In this document: positions 37,623-47,233 of the stretch, one piece after another
How positions within the stretch are numbered: position 1 is the stretch's first letter
How the letters are laid out: each line of letters begins with the position of its first letter
Source: Litoribacterium kuwaitense
Lineage (GTDB): Bacteria; Bacillota; Bacilli; Bacillales; DSM-28697
Assembly (NCBI RefSeq): GCF_011058155.1
Contig: NZ_JAALFC010000004.1
Span: 62,001 to 126,000, forward strand
Length of the DNA stretch: 64,000 bases
Direction of reading: 5' to 3'
Notes under the pieces: model-generated
Told to the model about the DNA's origin: nothing
Databases searched by the model: none
What the model saw: only the letters and a program-made list of their open reading frames with translations
Translations under genes and position numbers: made by a program

Positions 37623-38017
37623 TTGAGAACCTCCCTCCATCACGGTGACCCTAATCGGCCGTATTGCATACTCTTTAACAATTTACATGATTCACAATCA
37701 ATAGATCTAATCACTTTTAAGTGTGTGGCTAACAAGACCATCGCGCATAAAAATGAACAGAATGTAGACACAATCTACCTCAATTCTTTTGGCATCCGCT
37801 CAGCAACTTTTTTCTTCTGTTCATGTTCACTTAGACCATCATGCGAAAAAATGAACGAGTCATGACCATTTTTTCCAAAAAAACGATCGTAAAACAAACT
37901 TAAGCCATACGACCTTGGTGTTACCAAGTCTTCAGCAAAGGAATATTATCTCTATTATACCTTTTTCCGTTGCCAGCATCACCCATTTTTCATTTTCTTT
38001 TCACACAACGACAAAAA
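37623..38017. other. Intergenic stretch upstream of the RpiR regulator
   Basis: About 395 bases without a supported gene. It contains one lone arm-like copy of the repeat, AATGTAGACACAATC near 37756-37770, without a matching second arm, plus the regulator's promoter region. Confidence 0.45.
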
Positions 38018-38056
38018 GGCCTGCGCAGTCATCATTTTCATGAATCATGCACAAGC
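38013..38056 (-). terminator. Terminator of metK
   Basis: On the minus strand GGCTTGTGCATGAT (38056 downward) pairs imperfectly, with G-U pairs and mismatches, with a second arm ending GCGCAGGCC (38018), followed by five T's. It lies about 15 bases 3' of metK. Confidence 0.65.
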
Positions 38057-38070
38057 CGTAGCTACCACAT

Positions 38071-39267
38071 TTAAGACAGTGCAGCTTTTAAAGCGTCAAC
38101 CTTGTCGAGCTGCTCCCACGGAAGCTGTAAATCATTACGGCCAAAATGTCCGTAGGCCGCGACTTGCTTATAAATTGGGCGTCGTAAATCTAACATTTTA
38201 ATAATCCCGGCTGGACGTAAATCAAAGTGTTGTCGAATGAGCTCGACCAATTTTTCCTCCGAAAGACGTCCGGTACCATATGTCTCTATAGCTATAGATA
38301 CTGGCTGTGCAACACCAATCGCATAAGCAAGCTGAACTTCACACTTATCCGCTAAACCAGCTGCCACAATGTTCTTGGCTACGTACCGAGCTGCGTAAGC
38401 CGCCGAACGGTCAACCTTCGTCGGATCTTTGCCTGAAAATGCCCCGCCGCCGTGACGAGCATAGCCGCCATACGTGTCAACAATAATCTTCCGGCCAGTC
38501 AGACCAGCATCTCCTTGAGGACCGCCAATCACAAAGCGCCCGGTTGGATTGATAAAATACTTCGTGTTCTCGTCGATAAAGCCGTCAGGAACCACAGGGT
38601 GAATCACATGCGTTTTCATATCTTCTGTAATCTGTTCTAACGTCACGTCAGGGTGATGCTGCGTAGAAATGACGATTGTATCAATCCGTTCAGGCTTCCC
38701 ATCCTCATTATATTCTACGGTCACCTGCGTTTTTCCATCAGGACGCAAATATGAGAGGGTTTCATCTTTTCGGACAGATGCTAGACGTCGGGACAGGCGG
38801 TGTGCCAAGGCAATCGGCATCGGCATCAGTTCATCAGTTTCATTACAAGCAAACCCGAACATTAACCCTTGGTCTCCAGCTCCAATCGCTTCAATCTCTT
38901 CCTCAGTCATCGCTCCTTCTCTCGCCTCAAGCGCTTGATCAACGCCTTGCGCAATGTCAGGAGACTGCTCATCAATCGACGTAAGTACAGCACAGGTTTC
39001 TGCATCAAAACCATATTTGGCCCGATTATAACCTATATCACGAATCGCTTCGCGTACGATTTTTGAAATATCCGCATACATCGTCGTCGTTATTTCACCT
39101 GCGACAAGTACTAGCCCTGTATTGACCGTCGTTTCACAGGCAACACGTGCATTCGGATCCTCTGTCAAAATAGCATCTAGAATAGCATCAGAAATTTGGT
39201 CACACATTTTGTCAGGGTGACCTTCTGTTACAGATTCAGAGGTAAAAAGCCGTCGAATATTTCCCAA
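38071..39267 (-). CDS. metK: S-adenosylmethionine synthetase
   Basis: 398 residues. Makes SAM from methionine and ATP. Signature motifs are intact: [41 protein letters not shown] (near residue 115), and [23 protein letters not shown]. The start is TTG at 39267, ten bases after the AAGGAGG at 39278-39284; no in-frame ATG gives the family N-terminus. The leader has a strong promoter, an intrinsic terminator and a hairpin abutting the Shine-Dalgarno sequence, but no recognisable S-box core. Confidence 0.95.
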   Translation of the reverse strand: MGNIRRLFTSESVTEGHPDKMCDQISDAILDAILTEDPNARVACETTVNTGLVLVAGEITTTMYADISKIVREAIRDIGYNRAKYGFDAETCAVLTSIDEQSPDIAQGVDQALEAREGAMTEEEIEAIGAGDQGLMFGFACNETDELMPMPIALAHRLSRRLASVRKDETLSYLRPDGKTQVTVEYNEDGKPERIDTIVISTQHHPDVTLEQITEDMKTHVIHPVVPDGFIDENTKYFINPTGRFVIGGPQGDAGLTGRKIIVDTYGGYARHGGGAFSGKDPTKVDRSAAYAARYVAKNIVAAGLADKCEVQLAYAIGVAQPVSIAIETYGTGRLSEEKLVELIRQHFDLRPAGIIKMLDLRRPIYKQVAAYGHFGRNDLQLPWEQLDKVDALKAALS

Positions 39268-39277
39268 TAAATCTATA

Positions 39278-39391
39278 CCTCCTTAGTACATTGTACCTTC
39301 ACAAGGTCTTCTATGTACTCTATGTTTCACGACGAGTAAAAACCTTTTCCCAGGTGAAAGTGGAAAAGGTCGTCCCGACTATAAACCTACT
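39278..39391 (-). promoter_or_regulatory. metK leader with attenuator and SD-proximal hairpin
   Basis: On the minus strand a perfect 9-bp stem GGAAAAGGT/ACCTTTTCC (39362-39370 and 39342-39350) runs into TTTTT, a terminator inside the leader. Downstream, AGTACAT (39319-39313) and ATGTACT (39291-39285) pair around an inner ACCTT/AAGGT hairpin and abut the SD (39278-39284). The SAM-I box core (GGCAACC, GAGGGA-CTGGCCC) was not found. Confidence 0.65.
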
Positions 39392-39393
39392 CA

Positions 39394-39422
39394 ATTGTAG
39401 CCGAAGCCGAAAACAGTGTCAA
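39394..39422 (-). promoter_or_regulatory. Sigma-A promoter of metK
   Basis: TTGACA (39422-39417), 17 bases, TACAAT (39399-39394) on the minus strand: near-consensus hexamers and perfect spacing. The leader to the start codon is about 120 bases. Confidence 0.8.
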
Positions 39423-39677
39423 CGCTTTGTCACATCCCTTGCCAGCTTTGCAGGTGATGATGAACAGCATATTTGTAAACATAAGCTGGCAACGTTTAAA
39501 AATATACAATCGCGGTTGATCAAGAGCATTTCGTTTCGTAAAAGAATTACGCTTATGCACTTTGGTTCACAGATTCAACACTAAAATAAAGCTTCTCTTG
39601 TAGGGCAGGACTACCAGATCACTTACGGTTCTTAAGTGTACAATTAAACTTTGCTAGTAACAAAACTCACGCAAAAC

Positions 39678-40148
39678 TCAATGAAACAGCATTTGAATGT
39701 GACGAAGGCTTAGCTGTACGACATCATCCTTCATATGAAAACTAAAACGGGCGTCTTTCTTTATTTTCTCAGGTAAATCTTTAAATAACACAGGACCTTC
39801 CGTTTCATAGTAATGGTCGGTCTCCTCTAACACTGAAACAGTGGCATAGTATATGTTTTTTTCAATACTTTCCTGCTTACCATCTACTTTGTACTGCCCT
39901 ATGTATGAGAGGGAGGATACGACGCCCCCAGTCTCCTCATAAACCTCTCGTGAGGCCGCATCGCGCGGTAGCTCACCAGGCTCAACTTTTCCACCTGGGA
40001 ATTCGATCCCTCTTCTTGGATGCTTTGTTAATAGCCAATGCTGATTGTACCTTGTTAATACAAGGACGTGACCAGGAGCACGGGAAAAGGGATGATCCTG
40101 AAAAGACAACCGAACTTTGTTATGATAATAGTCTTCAAATATGTGCAT
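39678..40148 (-). CDS. ytkD: Nudix hydrolase YtkD
   Basis: 156 residues with a complete Nudix box, GGKVEPGELPRDAASREVYEETGG (Gly, Glu, REVYEE with the metal ligands). It also has the N-terminal SFQDHPFSRAPGHVLVLTRYNQHWLLTKHPRRGIEFPGG of the YtkD group. In B. subtilis YtkD clears 8-oxo-dGTP and may act on mRNA 5' ends. Position next to metK is conserved. Confidence 0.9.
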   Translation of the reverse strand: MHIFEDYYHNKVRLSFQDHPFSRAPGHVLVLTRYNQHWLLTKHPRRGIEFPGGKVEPGELPRDAASREVYEETGGVVSSLSYIGQYKVDGKQESIEKNIYYATVSVLEETDHYYETEGPVLFKDLPEKIKKDARFSFHMKDDVVQLSLRHIQMLFH

Positions 40149-40170
40149 TCACTTAGCTCCATTTTTTTCA

Positions 40171-40758
40171 TTATCGGTGAATAACTTCTTCTATCTTCCA
40201 TGATCCGTCCGCATTTGTAAACCGCATTTCAATGGAATATTCGCCATATAAGTCCGATGTATTTTCCTGCACGATTGTGAACCCGTCGTGTGCGACGTCC
40301 TTTATCGTAAAATCTTCATCAACTTTAAACCATGGAGGTGTTTCTGTAGGTACAATATATAGGGATTGATCGCGTTCCTCAAAATAAAATCGAACATATG
40401 GAAGAGCAGCTTCTCTTGTGGAAATTTTTTCAAATTGATCAAGTAATTCTTCCTTCGATTGATATTTGATGACTTCGTTATCGTCAGCTGTTCGTTGAAC
40501 GAGCGTATCCATAAATGAAGAGGTTAATCGTTCTACAATCGGAGCAGCCTCTTCTTTACTAATATATTGGGACTGCGGCGACACAGGTATGTTGTTGTTC
40601 GCCGAGGCAACGACAGCTCTATTTTGCGATTTAACTGTAACAGCCTCGTTCTGATCGACAAACACATCAGGGTTCATGTCTCCAGGCGAGTAATAATATT
40701 TGGCGAAAGCTAGCATAAGGATTAAAGTAATGATACCGAGGCCAAACTTTTTAAGCAT
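40171..40758 (-). CDS. Signal-anchored protein of unknown function
   Basis: 195 residues. MLKKFGLGIITLILMLAFAKYYYSPGDMN is a signal anchor or signal peptide. The extracytoplasmic part has a compact C-terminal domain (VDEDFTIKDVAHDGFTIVQENTSDLYGEYSIEMRFTNADGSWKIEEVIHR) that looks like a small alpha/beta or NTF2-like fold, and a helical stretch EEAAPIVERLTSSFMDTLV. No known family named. 22 bases upstream of ytkD, same strand. Confidence 0.7.
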   Translation of the reverse strand: MLKKFGLGIITLILMLAFAKYYYSPGDMNPDVFVDQNEAVTVKSQNRAVVASANNNIPVSPQSQYISKEEAAPIVERLTSSFMDTLVQRTADDNEVIKYQSKEELLDQFEKISTREAALPYVRFYFEERDQSLYIVPTETPPWFKVDEDFTIKDVAHDGFTIVQENTSDLYGEYSIEMRFTNADGSWKIEEVIHR

Positions 40759-40938
40759 AAAAGGGATCCCTCCTTTTATTTGAATGTTATCCCTTACAAC
40801 CCTCTTTTCCTTTATTCAGAATCATTCAAACCTCGTTCACAATGATACATCAGAGCTTTCTTTTAAAGGATTTAGGTGTAGAACGACGCCATAAAAGGGT
40901 AAACTATTTATAGATTGATAAAGAAAGGGGCATGTCAG

Positions 40939-41796
40939 ATGAAGAAATTTCTTTTACTTATATTCTGTCTCAGCTTACTTACCGCTTGTGCCAGCAACCC
41001 CAATACGAGCTCGGACGGCTCCAATACGGATATGAATGTTGAACGCATGTTCGCTCAAACCTTCGCTGCTGTCGAAGATATGAATTCATTTCATACTGAA
41101 ATTGACTTCTCGCAAGACATCTCATTCCCCGTCGATGGAACGAGTCGTCAGCAAAATATTCAAACAAACACTGCGGCAGATGTTCACACACAGCCGAATA
41201 GAGCGATGTATCTCGAGCAAACCTTTCAGATTCCTGAGGTCCAAGAAGAATCAACCACAGAGACGTATATTACACCAGAAGGCTTCTTCACATATGACCC
41301 TATACAGCACACATGGCTAACGACATCAGAAGAACAAGCGATGGAGCGGTCCAACATCTATGAAGAGCAGATGTTCGCCTCTGCACAAATTGATGACATT
41401 CGTACAGTCCTTTCTCAAGAAGGATGGACAGTACAAAAAAACGATACTGATTGGGTCCTTTCTTATAACGAGCCAACTGAACAGGCAAAAAAATATATCG
41501 TGAACCATCTGAATCCAAATTTTGTCTTATCAGGCGGACACTCGGCTGGCGTTTCCTATCAACAGCTTGATTTACAAAATTTCACACTAAACATCAATAT
41601 TGATCGTGATACGTTGGTTCCTTCCACAATAACAACTTCATTTGAAATGACGTCAACTGCGGAAGGAAGTGCTACAGAGCAGCTTTCACAAGCGATCAAG
41701 ATCACATACTCAAACTGGAATGAAGCAAAACAAGTACAGCTCCCAGAATCTGTTCAGGAGTCAGCTCAAATGGTCAGTCTTTCCGTCATCCCATAA
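40939..41796 (+). CDS. Predicted lipoprotein, LppX/DUF6612-like
   Basis: 285 residues from MKKFLLLIFCLSLLTACA (lipobox LTAC, Cys near 17); start at 40939 chosen because the signal peptide begins there and GAAAGGGG precedes it. The mature part alternates long strands around a Thr/Ser/Asn-rich repertoire (TEIDFSQDISFPVDGT, MYLEQTFQIPEV, YITPEGFFTYDPIQHTWLTTS, FEMTSTAEGS), fitting the lipid-carrying lipoprotein fold. Its last 36 bases overlap the end of the convergent gene at 41761. Confidence 0.75.
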   Translation: MKKFLLLIFCLSLLTACASNPNTSSDGSNTDMNVERMFAQTFAAVEDMNSFHTEIDFSQDISFPVDGTSRQQNIQTNTAADVHTQPNRAMYLEQTFQIPEVQEESTTETYITPEGFFTYDPIQHTWLTTSEEQAMERSNIYEEQMFASAQIDDIRTVLSQEGWTVQKNDTDWVLSYNEPTEQAKKYIVNHLNPNFVLSGGHSAGVSYQQLDLQNFTLNINIDRDTLVPSTITTSFEMTSTAEGSATEQLSQAIKITYSNWNEAKQVQLPESVQESAQMVSLSVIP

Positions 41797-42099
41797 ACCG
41801 ACACGCATGGATTCAATATGTTCTCTCGTTTTGTCATCACCTAGCCTTTCAATATAACGATAAATTTGGATTAACTGACGGTCGTACATGTCATTCTCCA
41901 TGTCATCATGATATTGAATATATGGAATGTGTGCCCGAACAAAATTATCAAAAGATGTCGTGCCTAACTCATTAAAAAGCTCTCGAAGGTGCTCAATTTC
42001 ATCTTCTGTAGCGCTCACCTTAAACTCATACGGACTATTCGTCTGATTTGCGTTTATCTCTCGTTTCGCCACTGAAACAGTATATACCTGCTTTTCCAA
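41761..42099 (-). CDS. Conserved hypothetical, small soluble protein
   Basis: 112 residues. A polar N-terminal strand region (YTVSVAKREINANQ) leads to helices EDEIEHLRELFNELGTTSFDNFVRAH and QIYRYIERLGDDKTREHIESM. No domain recognised. The 3' end lies antisense to the last 12 codons of the lipoprotein gene. Good ribosome site (AAAGGAGG) upstream supports it. Confidence 0.7.
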   Translation of the reverse strand: MEKQVYTVSVAKREINANQTNSPYEFKVSATEDEIEHLRELFNELGTTSFDNFVRAHIPYIQYHDDMENDMYDRQLIQIYRYIERLGDDKTREHIESMRVGLWDDGKTDHLS

Positions 42100-42217
42100 A
42101 TCAGTCGCCTCCTTTTCTTTTCTTATGCTCGTTTTCGACGAAACTTATTCATACTTGAAAAGAAATCTGGAGTCTATTACAATACGAAGGATGCCGCGAT
42201 AGACTAGGAGGACTTTT

Positions 42218-42367
42218 ATGCTGTTTTGGATGATTACGACGATCATCATCATTCTTATTGTACTTGTGCTAAGTGTGATTACAATTTCAACAGGTTATCA
42301 ATACAAACATACCGTCGATCCAATCGTAAGCGACGACGAAAAAAAGTACCCATCCGATGTCAATTAA
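42218..42367 (+). CDS. YtzI-like small membrane protein
   Basis: 49 residues from ATG 42218 after AGGAGG, so it falls below usual length cut-offs. MLFWMITTIIIILIVLVLSVITI is one membrane helix, then a short charged tail with Tyr and Asp. B. subtilis has a comparable single-helix small protein (YtzI) in this region; the family link is by size and topology only. Its stop codon lies inside the loop of the following terminator. Confidence 0.65.
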   Translation: MLFWMITTIIIILIVLVLSVITISTGYQYKHTVDPIVSDDEKKYPSDVN

Positions 42368-42383
42368 CTGGATGGGTACTTTT
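42344..42383. terminator. Bidirectional terminator between the small membrane protein and menE
   Basis: AAGTACCCATCC (42344-42355) pairs perfectly with GGATGGGTACTT (42370-42381), with an A-run on the left and TT on the right. It serves the plus-strand small gene and menE. Confidence 0.85.
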
Positions 42384-42385
42384 AT

Positions 42386-43846
42386 TTATATCTCTGTTTT
42401 TTGCAGTGTTTTAAGTAAATGGCGCTGGAGCTTTCCAGTTGCATTTCGGGGCAAACTTTGAACTGTATACATATATTTCGGGTGTTTATATGAGGCAAGT
42501 CTCGGTTTAAGCCAAGCGCGCAATTCTTGTGAACCGATGGATTGCTTTAGCACTAAATATGCTACAGGAACTTCACCCCATTTGTCATCTACTGCCTTCG
42601 AGACACCACAAGCTTCAACGGCTGGATGAGCTGCAAGTGTATGCTCAATTTCAGCTGGATAAACATTTTCCCCACCAGAAATAAGCATGTCACTCCGTCG
42701 GTCTAATACATATAAATACCCATCCTCATCCAGCTTTCCAATATCCCCTGTCGGAAACCAACCCTCTTCTGTTTTTGTAGAGGCGGCATTGACATAGCTG
42801 TTAAAGACAGTAGGTCCCTTAACCCATAGCTCCCCTTCCTGTCCCGTATGAAGCACTTTACCATCCGGTTGACAAATGCATACTTCATTCATCAGCATCG
42901 GTTTGCCCGCTGTTCCACGTGGAGTTTGCTCACTGATATCGACCGAAACAACCTGTGAGGCTGTTTCGGTCATACCATAACTGACCGTCAACGGCCATTT
43001 TAAGTCATACGCTTCATGAATAAGCTCCCAGGGAGTCGATCCACCACCAATCAAGACTTGGCGTAAAGAAGGAGGTGCTTCTTTCCCATCAGCGACCGCG
43101 AGCAAGTCTTCCATCATTTTATGAACAACTGAAATATGCGTCACTTCACCACACTCGATGAGTTGCCATACGCGTTCGGGCTGAAAGCGCGCATCCAAAT
43201 AAATAGACAAGCCAGAAACAACACTTTTAATCAGCGACGAAAAACCGCTAACGTGGAATAAAGGAAGGCTTGTATACCAAATATCCTGCTCGGAAAAACC
43301 ACTTTGCAAGGCGGCATTCACAGCACTCCAATAATGATTTCCCCACGTTAAACAAACCCCTTTTGGCTGACCTGTTGTCCCGGAAGTGAACATAATGGTC
43401 GCTGGAGCATCGCTGTCTATCATCTCATCATTATTAAGAGCAGCACAATGTGTCTTGTCTACTATATCCTCAATGGCACAAGCTGTGATTTGTAAGCACC
43501 TAGCGGCATGGAGCGCTTTCTCCTCATAGCCTTTTGTATAATATAAAATGGAGCATTCTGCTTCCTTCATTTGCCAAACGAGCTCTTCTTCCGTCAAACG
43601 CATATTTAGCGGCACAGCGACCATGCCAGTATATTGACAAGCATGGAAAAAAAACACCGCCTCTGCTTTGTTTTCAATAAAGCACGCCGCATGAGCTTGT
43701 TCGGCGTCAAATTGAGAAATATGCGCTGCCATTTTCTTTACTTCGTCGTGCATCTCTTGAAATGTCCACCGTCTGTTCTCTGTGATTAAAGCGAGCGATG
43801 CCGGTGTAAGCATCGCTCGTTTTTGTAGAAGCCGTGGTAATTTCAT
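42386..43846 (-). CDS. menE: o-Succinylbenzoate-CoA ligase
   Basis: Adenylate-forming enzyme of menaquinone synthesis converting o-succinylbenzoate to its CoA ester; 486 residues. Motifs: IMFTSGTTGQPKGVCL near residue 152, SYGMTETASQV near 287, PTGDIGKLDEDGYLYVLDRRSDMLISGGENVYP and the C-terminal PRNATGKLQRHLL lysine. It follows menB by 17 bases. Expected next gene menC is absent: a terminator and a convergent gene follow instead. Confidence 0.95.
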   Translation of the reverse strand: MKLPRLLQKRAMLTPASLALITENRRWTFQEMHDEVKKMAAHISQFDAEQAHAACFIENKAEAVFFFHACQYTGMVAVPLNMRLTEEELVWQMKEAECSILYYTKGYEEKALHAARCLQITACAIEDIVDKTHCAALNNDEMIDSDAPATIMFTSGTTGQPKGVCLTWGNHYWSAVNAALQSGFSEQDIWYTSLPLFHVSGFSSLIKSVVSGLSIYLDARFQPERVWQLIECGEVTHISVVHKMMEDLLAVADGKEAPPSLRQVLIGGGSTPWELIHEAYDLKWPLTVSYGMTETASQVVSVDISEQTPRGTAGKPMLMNEVCICQPDGKVLHTGQEGELWVKGPTVFNSYVNAASTKTEEGWFPTGDIGKLDEDGYLYVLDRRSDMLISGGENVYPAEIEHTLAAHPAVEACGVSKAVDDKWGEVPVAYLVLKQSIGSQELRAWLKPRLASYKHPKYMYTVQSLPRNATGKLQRHLLKTLQKTEI

Positions 43847-43863
43847 ATCATATCCACTCCAAC

Positions 43864-44676
43864 TTATGGAAAGCGCGGAAACTGATCAAAGTTTGGTGAG
43901 CGCTTTTCTTTGAAGGCATCTCGTCCTTCTTTTGCCTCATCGGTCGTGTAGTAGAGAAGTGTAGCGTCTCCTCCAAGCTGTTGCAGCCCTGCTAAACCAT
44001 CCGTATCTGCGTTAAAGGACGCTTTTAAGAAACGAAGCGCTGTCGGAGATTTTTCCAGCATTTCATCTGCCCACTGTAACGTTTCTTTTTCAAGCTGTTC
44101 AAGTGGGACAACCGTGTTGACAAGCCCCATATCTAACGCTTCTTGTGCATTATATTGACGACATAAGTACCAGATTTCACGAGCTTTTTTATGGCCGACA
44201 ATGCGCGCTAAGTAACCAGCACCATAACCAGCATCAAAGCTACCAACTTTAGGTCCTGTTTGCCCGAAGACTGCATTCTCCGCAGCAATCGTCAAGTCAC
44301 AAATGATATGTAACACATGTCCGCCGCCAATTGCATACCCGGCAACCATCGCGATGACGGGCTTCGGAATGGTACGAATGAGGCGCTGAAGATCAAGAAC
44401 ATTTAAGCGCGGAATTTGATCATCACCGACATACCCACCGTGACCACGAACCTTCTGATCTCCACCCGAACAAAATGCCCGGTCACCTGCACCTGTAAAA
44501 ATGATAACACCGATGCGCTCATCGTCACGAGCTCTCGCAAAAGCATCGATTAACTGCGTGACTGTATTTGGTGTAAAAGCATTATGAACGTGAGGTCGGT
44601 TAATTGTAATTTTCGCGACCGCACCCCGATGTTCATACAACACTTCATCGTACTCTTTTACCATTTCCCAACTCAT
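43864..44676 (-). CDS. menB: 1,4-Dihydroxy-2-naphthoyl-CoA synthase
   Basis: Crotonase-fold ring-closing enzyme, 270 residues. Start [12 protein letters not shown] at 44676 follows GGAGG, inside the 3' end of menH by about 32 bases. Motifs: [35 protein letters not shown] (oxyanion hole and bicarbonate-type region), [26 protein letters not shown] and [14 protein letters not shown]. It needs MenE product as substrate, which fits the operon. Confidence 0.96.
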   Translation of the reverse strand: MSWEMVKEYDEVLYEHRGAVAKITINRPHVHNAFTPNTVTQLIDAFARARDDERIGVIIFTGAGDRAFCSGGDQKVRGHGGYVGDDQIPRLNVLDLQRLIRTIPKPVIAMVAGYAIGGGHVLHIICDLTIAAENAVFGQTGPKVGSFDAGYGAGYLARIVGHKKAREIWYLCRQYNAQEALDMGLVNTVVPLEQLEKETLQWADEMLEKSPTALRFLKASFNADTDGLAGLQQLGGDATLLYYTTDEAKEGRDAFKEKRSPNFDQFPRFP

Positions 44677-45505
44677 CTGTCTGTTCCTCCTTTTGATCAT
44701 TCAGTGCATTTAATACTGTCGTGGCAAACCATACAGGGGACTCAATATGAACCGCGTGCCCTGCATTTTCCGCAACCAACATCGTATTGTTTGGCACGCG
44801 TTCACAAATGTCTTGACCGATGTCTAAAAACTTCTGATCTAATGTGCCAGCAATAAATGTAAGCTGCACGGAAAGTGTAGGAAGTGCATCCCAATAACTC
44901 GGTTGTGCACCTGTCCCCATCCCCCTTAAGCTTGAAGCAAGGCCTGAAGGACTATTTTGTAAACGTTCTTGATCTAGCGTCTCTCTTACTGACATTGGGA
45001 GCGCTTTTTGTGAAGCAAATAAATCGAGCTCTCTCCAATAAGCAACGAAAGATGCCATTCCGAACGTTGTAATCCGATGAGCGAGTTGCTCATCACGCTC
45101 TCTGCGCTGGCGTCTCTCTTCTTCCGTCTTTAAGCCAGGCGATGCGTTTTCAACGATCAGCCGTTCTACTCGTTCGGACGCATGAACAGCAAAAGAAATC
45201 GCGACACGCCCACCCATTGAATAACCTAATATCGACGTTTTTTCAATGTTTAAATGGTCAAGCAGCAAACATAAATCATGAACAACCTCTTGCATTTTAA
45301 AGCGACCTTCTTCAGCTGGTGAAGGTGTCTTTCCGTGACCCGGTAAATCAACAGAAATCACCCGATGTTGTTGTGACCATAGCGGAATAAACGGCTCCCA
45401 TGTTTCGATACTTGCTGTAAAACCATGAAGCAATAATAACGCCGGTGCCTCCTTAGGTCCTGCGTCGCGATAGTGATAAGGCACCCCTCTTGCCTGAAAA
45501 TACAT
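44645..45505 (-). CDS. menH: 2-Succinyl-6-hydroxy-2,4-cyclohexadiene-1-carboxylate synthase
   Basis: Alpha/beta hydrolase-fold lyase, 286 residues. [28 protein letters not shown], nucleophile elbow [13 protein letters not shown] near residue 96, the [10 protein letters not shown] acid region and the catalytic histidine in [12 protein letters not shown] are in place. It starts four bases after the menD stop and its end overlaps menB. Together these indicate one tightly packed operon. Confidence 0.95.
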   Translation of the reverse strand: MYFQARGVPYHYRDAGPKEAPALLLLHGFTASIETWEPFIPLWSQQHRVISVDLPGHGKTPSPAEEGRFKMQEVVHDLCLLLDHLNIEKTSILGYSMGGRVAISFAVHASERVERLIVENASPGLKTEEERRQRRERDEQLAHRITTFGMASFVAYWRELDLFASQKALPMSVRETLDQERLQNSPSGLASSLRGMGTGAQPSYWDALPTLSVQLTFIAGTLDQKFLDIGQDICERVPNNTMLVAENAGHAVHIESPVWFATTVLNALNDQKEEQTDELGNGKRVR

Positions 45506-45508
45506 CCT

Positions 45509-47233
45509 TTAGTCTCTATCCCTTCTCCCATCAATACTGATGCGTATTCTTTTCCATTTTTCACGACGTTCCTCTACGCCATCCGGTTGACTCGTTTTCA
45601 CAACAACGATGTGCAAGTGATCACGAGGTTCAACAGCTCGCTCAAGAGCAGCCGGTGAAGACACCACTTCATAGGATGCACCATACAGAGAAGCAGCATA
45701 GGAAAAATCTAATCCATGAGGTGTTTCAAACAGACGTGAAAATTCTTCTGCTTCAGTCATTTTCTTTTGTGGCAAAAACGAGAATATTCCCCCACCGTCA
45801 TTATGAACAACAACGATGGTTACAGGCAGCTGATAAAGCTTGGCAGCAAGTAACCCATTTAAGTCATGATACATCGAAACATCCCCAAGAACGAGAAGCA
45901 CTCTGCATCCCGCAGCAGCAACCCCTAAAGCTGTGGACACAACACCGTCAATCCCGTTCACCCCACGGTTCGCATAAATCGCCAAGGGCTGTGACAGCGA
46001 ATGAAAAAAAGAATCACAATCACGGATTGGCATACTATTTCCAACAAACAAAGCATCATATGAAGCAATCGCATTCCGAAGCATCGGAAAAATCGCATGC
46101 TCCTGTAAGTTCTCCTCGACTTCGACACACTGAGTTTCAGCAAGAGATACGTTTTGTGCGTGTTGCCATAAACCGAGCCACTTTTCATCAGCAGGCGCAA
46201 CGTCTCGATTGTGTATATTGATCATCCTGACAAACCGCTCACTCTTCGCTTGGATATGTATGTTTGCATTTAGCGTAGGATCATTGTACGCTTCTTCATC
46301 CCAAACAATATAAGCTGCTTCTTGGCTCCATTGATTGATCGCTTTTTGCAAAGCTTTTGATACAGGGTGTGCACCAACTCGTACAATAACTTCAGGCTGC
46401 AAAGCATCAACATGGGCAGACTCTCGAAGAAAATTGTCATATTGGTCGATGAAAAATACACTTCCCTCACCTTGACGAAGCTGTGACAGCGGATCAGCAA
46501 GCACAGGCCAATTAAACTGCTGAGCCATTGTGAGAATGCGCTCTGTTTGTTCATTGAATTGATCAGGTCCCCAAATGATGAGGGGCTTCTCCCTATTGAG
46601 CCATTGTATCATATCCGGCACTGCGTCTGAACATAAAGTCCATTCGGTATTCAAATATCGCACTAGTGTGCCATGGCCCGTAAAGGTACAGTCTAGATGT
46701 GGGCTTAACGGCTCTCGAAAAGGGGCATTTAGATGGACTGGGCCAGCTGGAGATTGACTCGAAATGTGTGCTGCCCGACTGGCCGCCATCGTTAAATATT
46801 TTTGTGTCGCCTCATCGCCGTCTGGTATCGGTAAGTCTACTTCCCACTTCACGTAATTCTGATACATGTTAGGCTGATGAATGGCTTGCGGCGCGCCAAC
46901 GTCTCTAAGCTCATGGGGACGATCTGCTGTCACGACAATCAATGGAACCCGCCCATGCTTTGCTTCAGTGACTGCTGGAAGATAGTTTGATGCCGCGGTA
47001 CCAGAAGTACATAAAAGCACCACCGGCTGCTGGGTCCGCTTCGCAAGTCCAAGCGCAAAAAAACCAGCTGAGCGCTCATCCAACAAGACCCACTCCTTCA
47101 TCTGTGGATGTCTCGTAAACAATAAGGCCAATGGCGTCGACCTTGATCCGGGACTAATGACTACGTGTCCTACCCCAGACTGGTTAAGCGCTTGAACGAA
47201 AGCAGCTAAAGTGTTGGATGATGCTAAATCCAT
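45509..47233 (-). CDS. menD: SEPHCHC synthase MenD
   Basis: Thiamine-diphosphate enzyme joining isochorismate with 2-oxoglutarate; about 574 residues. VVISPGSRSTPLALLF and HDERSAGFFALGLAKRTQQPV-like DERSAGFFALGLAKRTQQPV are at the N-terminus; the C-terminal cofactor motif is GDVSMYHDLNGLLAA, with GGGIFSFLPQ. Start ATG at 47233 overlaps the menF stop (TGATG). Confidence 0.95.
   Translation of the reverse strand: MDLASSNTLAAFVQALNQSGVGHVVISPGSRSTPLALLFTRHPQMKEWVLLDERSAGFFALGLAKRTQQPVVLLCTSGTAASNYLPAVTEAKHGRVPLIVVTADRPHELRDVGAPQAIHQPNMYQNYVKWEVDLPIPDGDEATQKYLTMAASRAAHISSQSPAGPVHLNAPFREPLSPHLDCTFTGHGTLVRYLNTEWTLCSDAVPDMIQWLNREKPLIIWGPDQFNEQTERILTMAQQFNWPVLADPLSQLRQGEGSVFFIDQYDNFLRESAHVDALQPEVIVRVGAHPVSKALQKAINQWSQEAAYIVWDEEAYNDPTLNANIHIQAKSERFVRMINIHNRDVAPADEKWLGLWQHAQNVSLAETQCVEVEENLQEHAIFPMLRNAIASYDALFVGNSMPIRDCDSFFHSLSQPLAIYANRGVNGIDGVVSTALGVAAAGCRVLLVLGDVSMYHDLNGLLAAKLYQLPVTIVVVHNDGGGIFSFLPQKKMTEAEEFSRLFETPHGLDFSYAASLYGASYEVVSSPAALERAVEPRDHLHIVVVKTSQPDGVEERREKWKRIRISIDGRRDRD

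Noticed and set aside
37623-37865. Plus-strand 80-codon frame upstream of the RpiR gene
   Set aside because: Composition is cysteine- and phenylalanine-rich without a domain, it has no ribosome site, and it overlaps promoter sequence of the regulator.
39268-39560. SAM-I riboswitch (S-box) upstream of metK
   Set aside because: Looked for the conserved core on the minus strand; GGCAACC and the GAGGGA-CTGGCCC block are absent, and the promoter lies too close to the terminator stem to fit the full aptamer.
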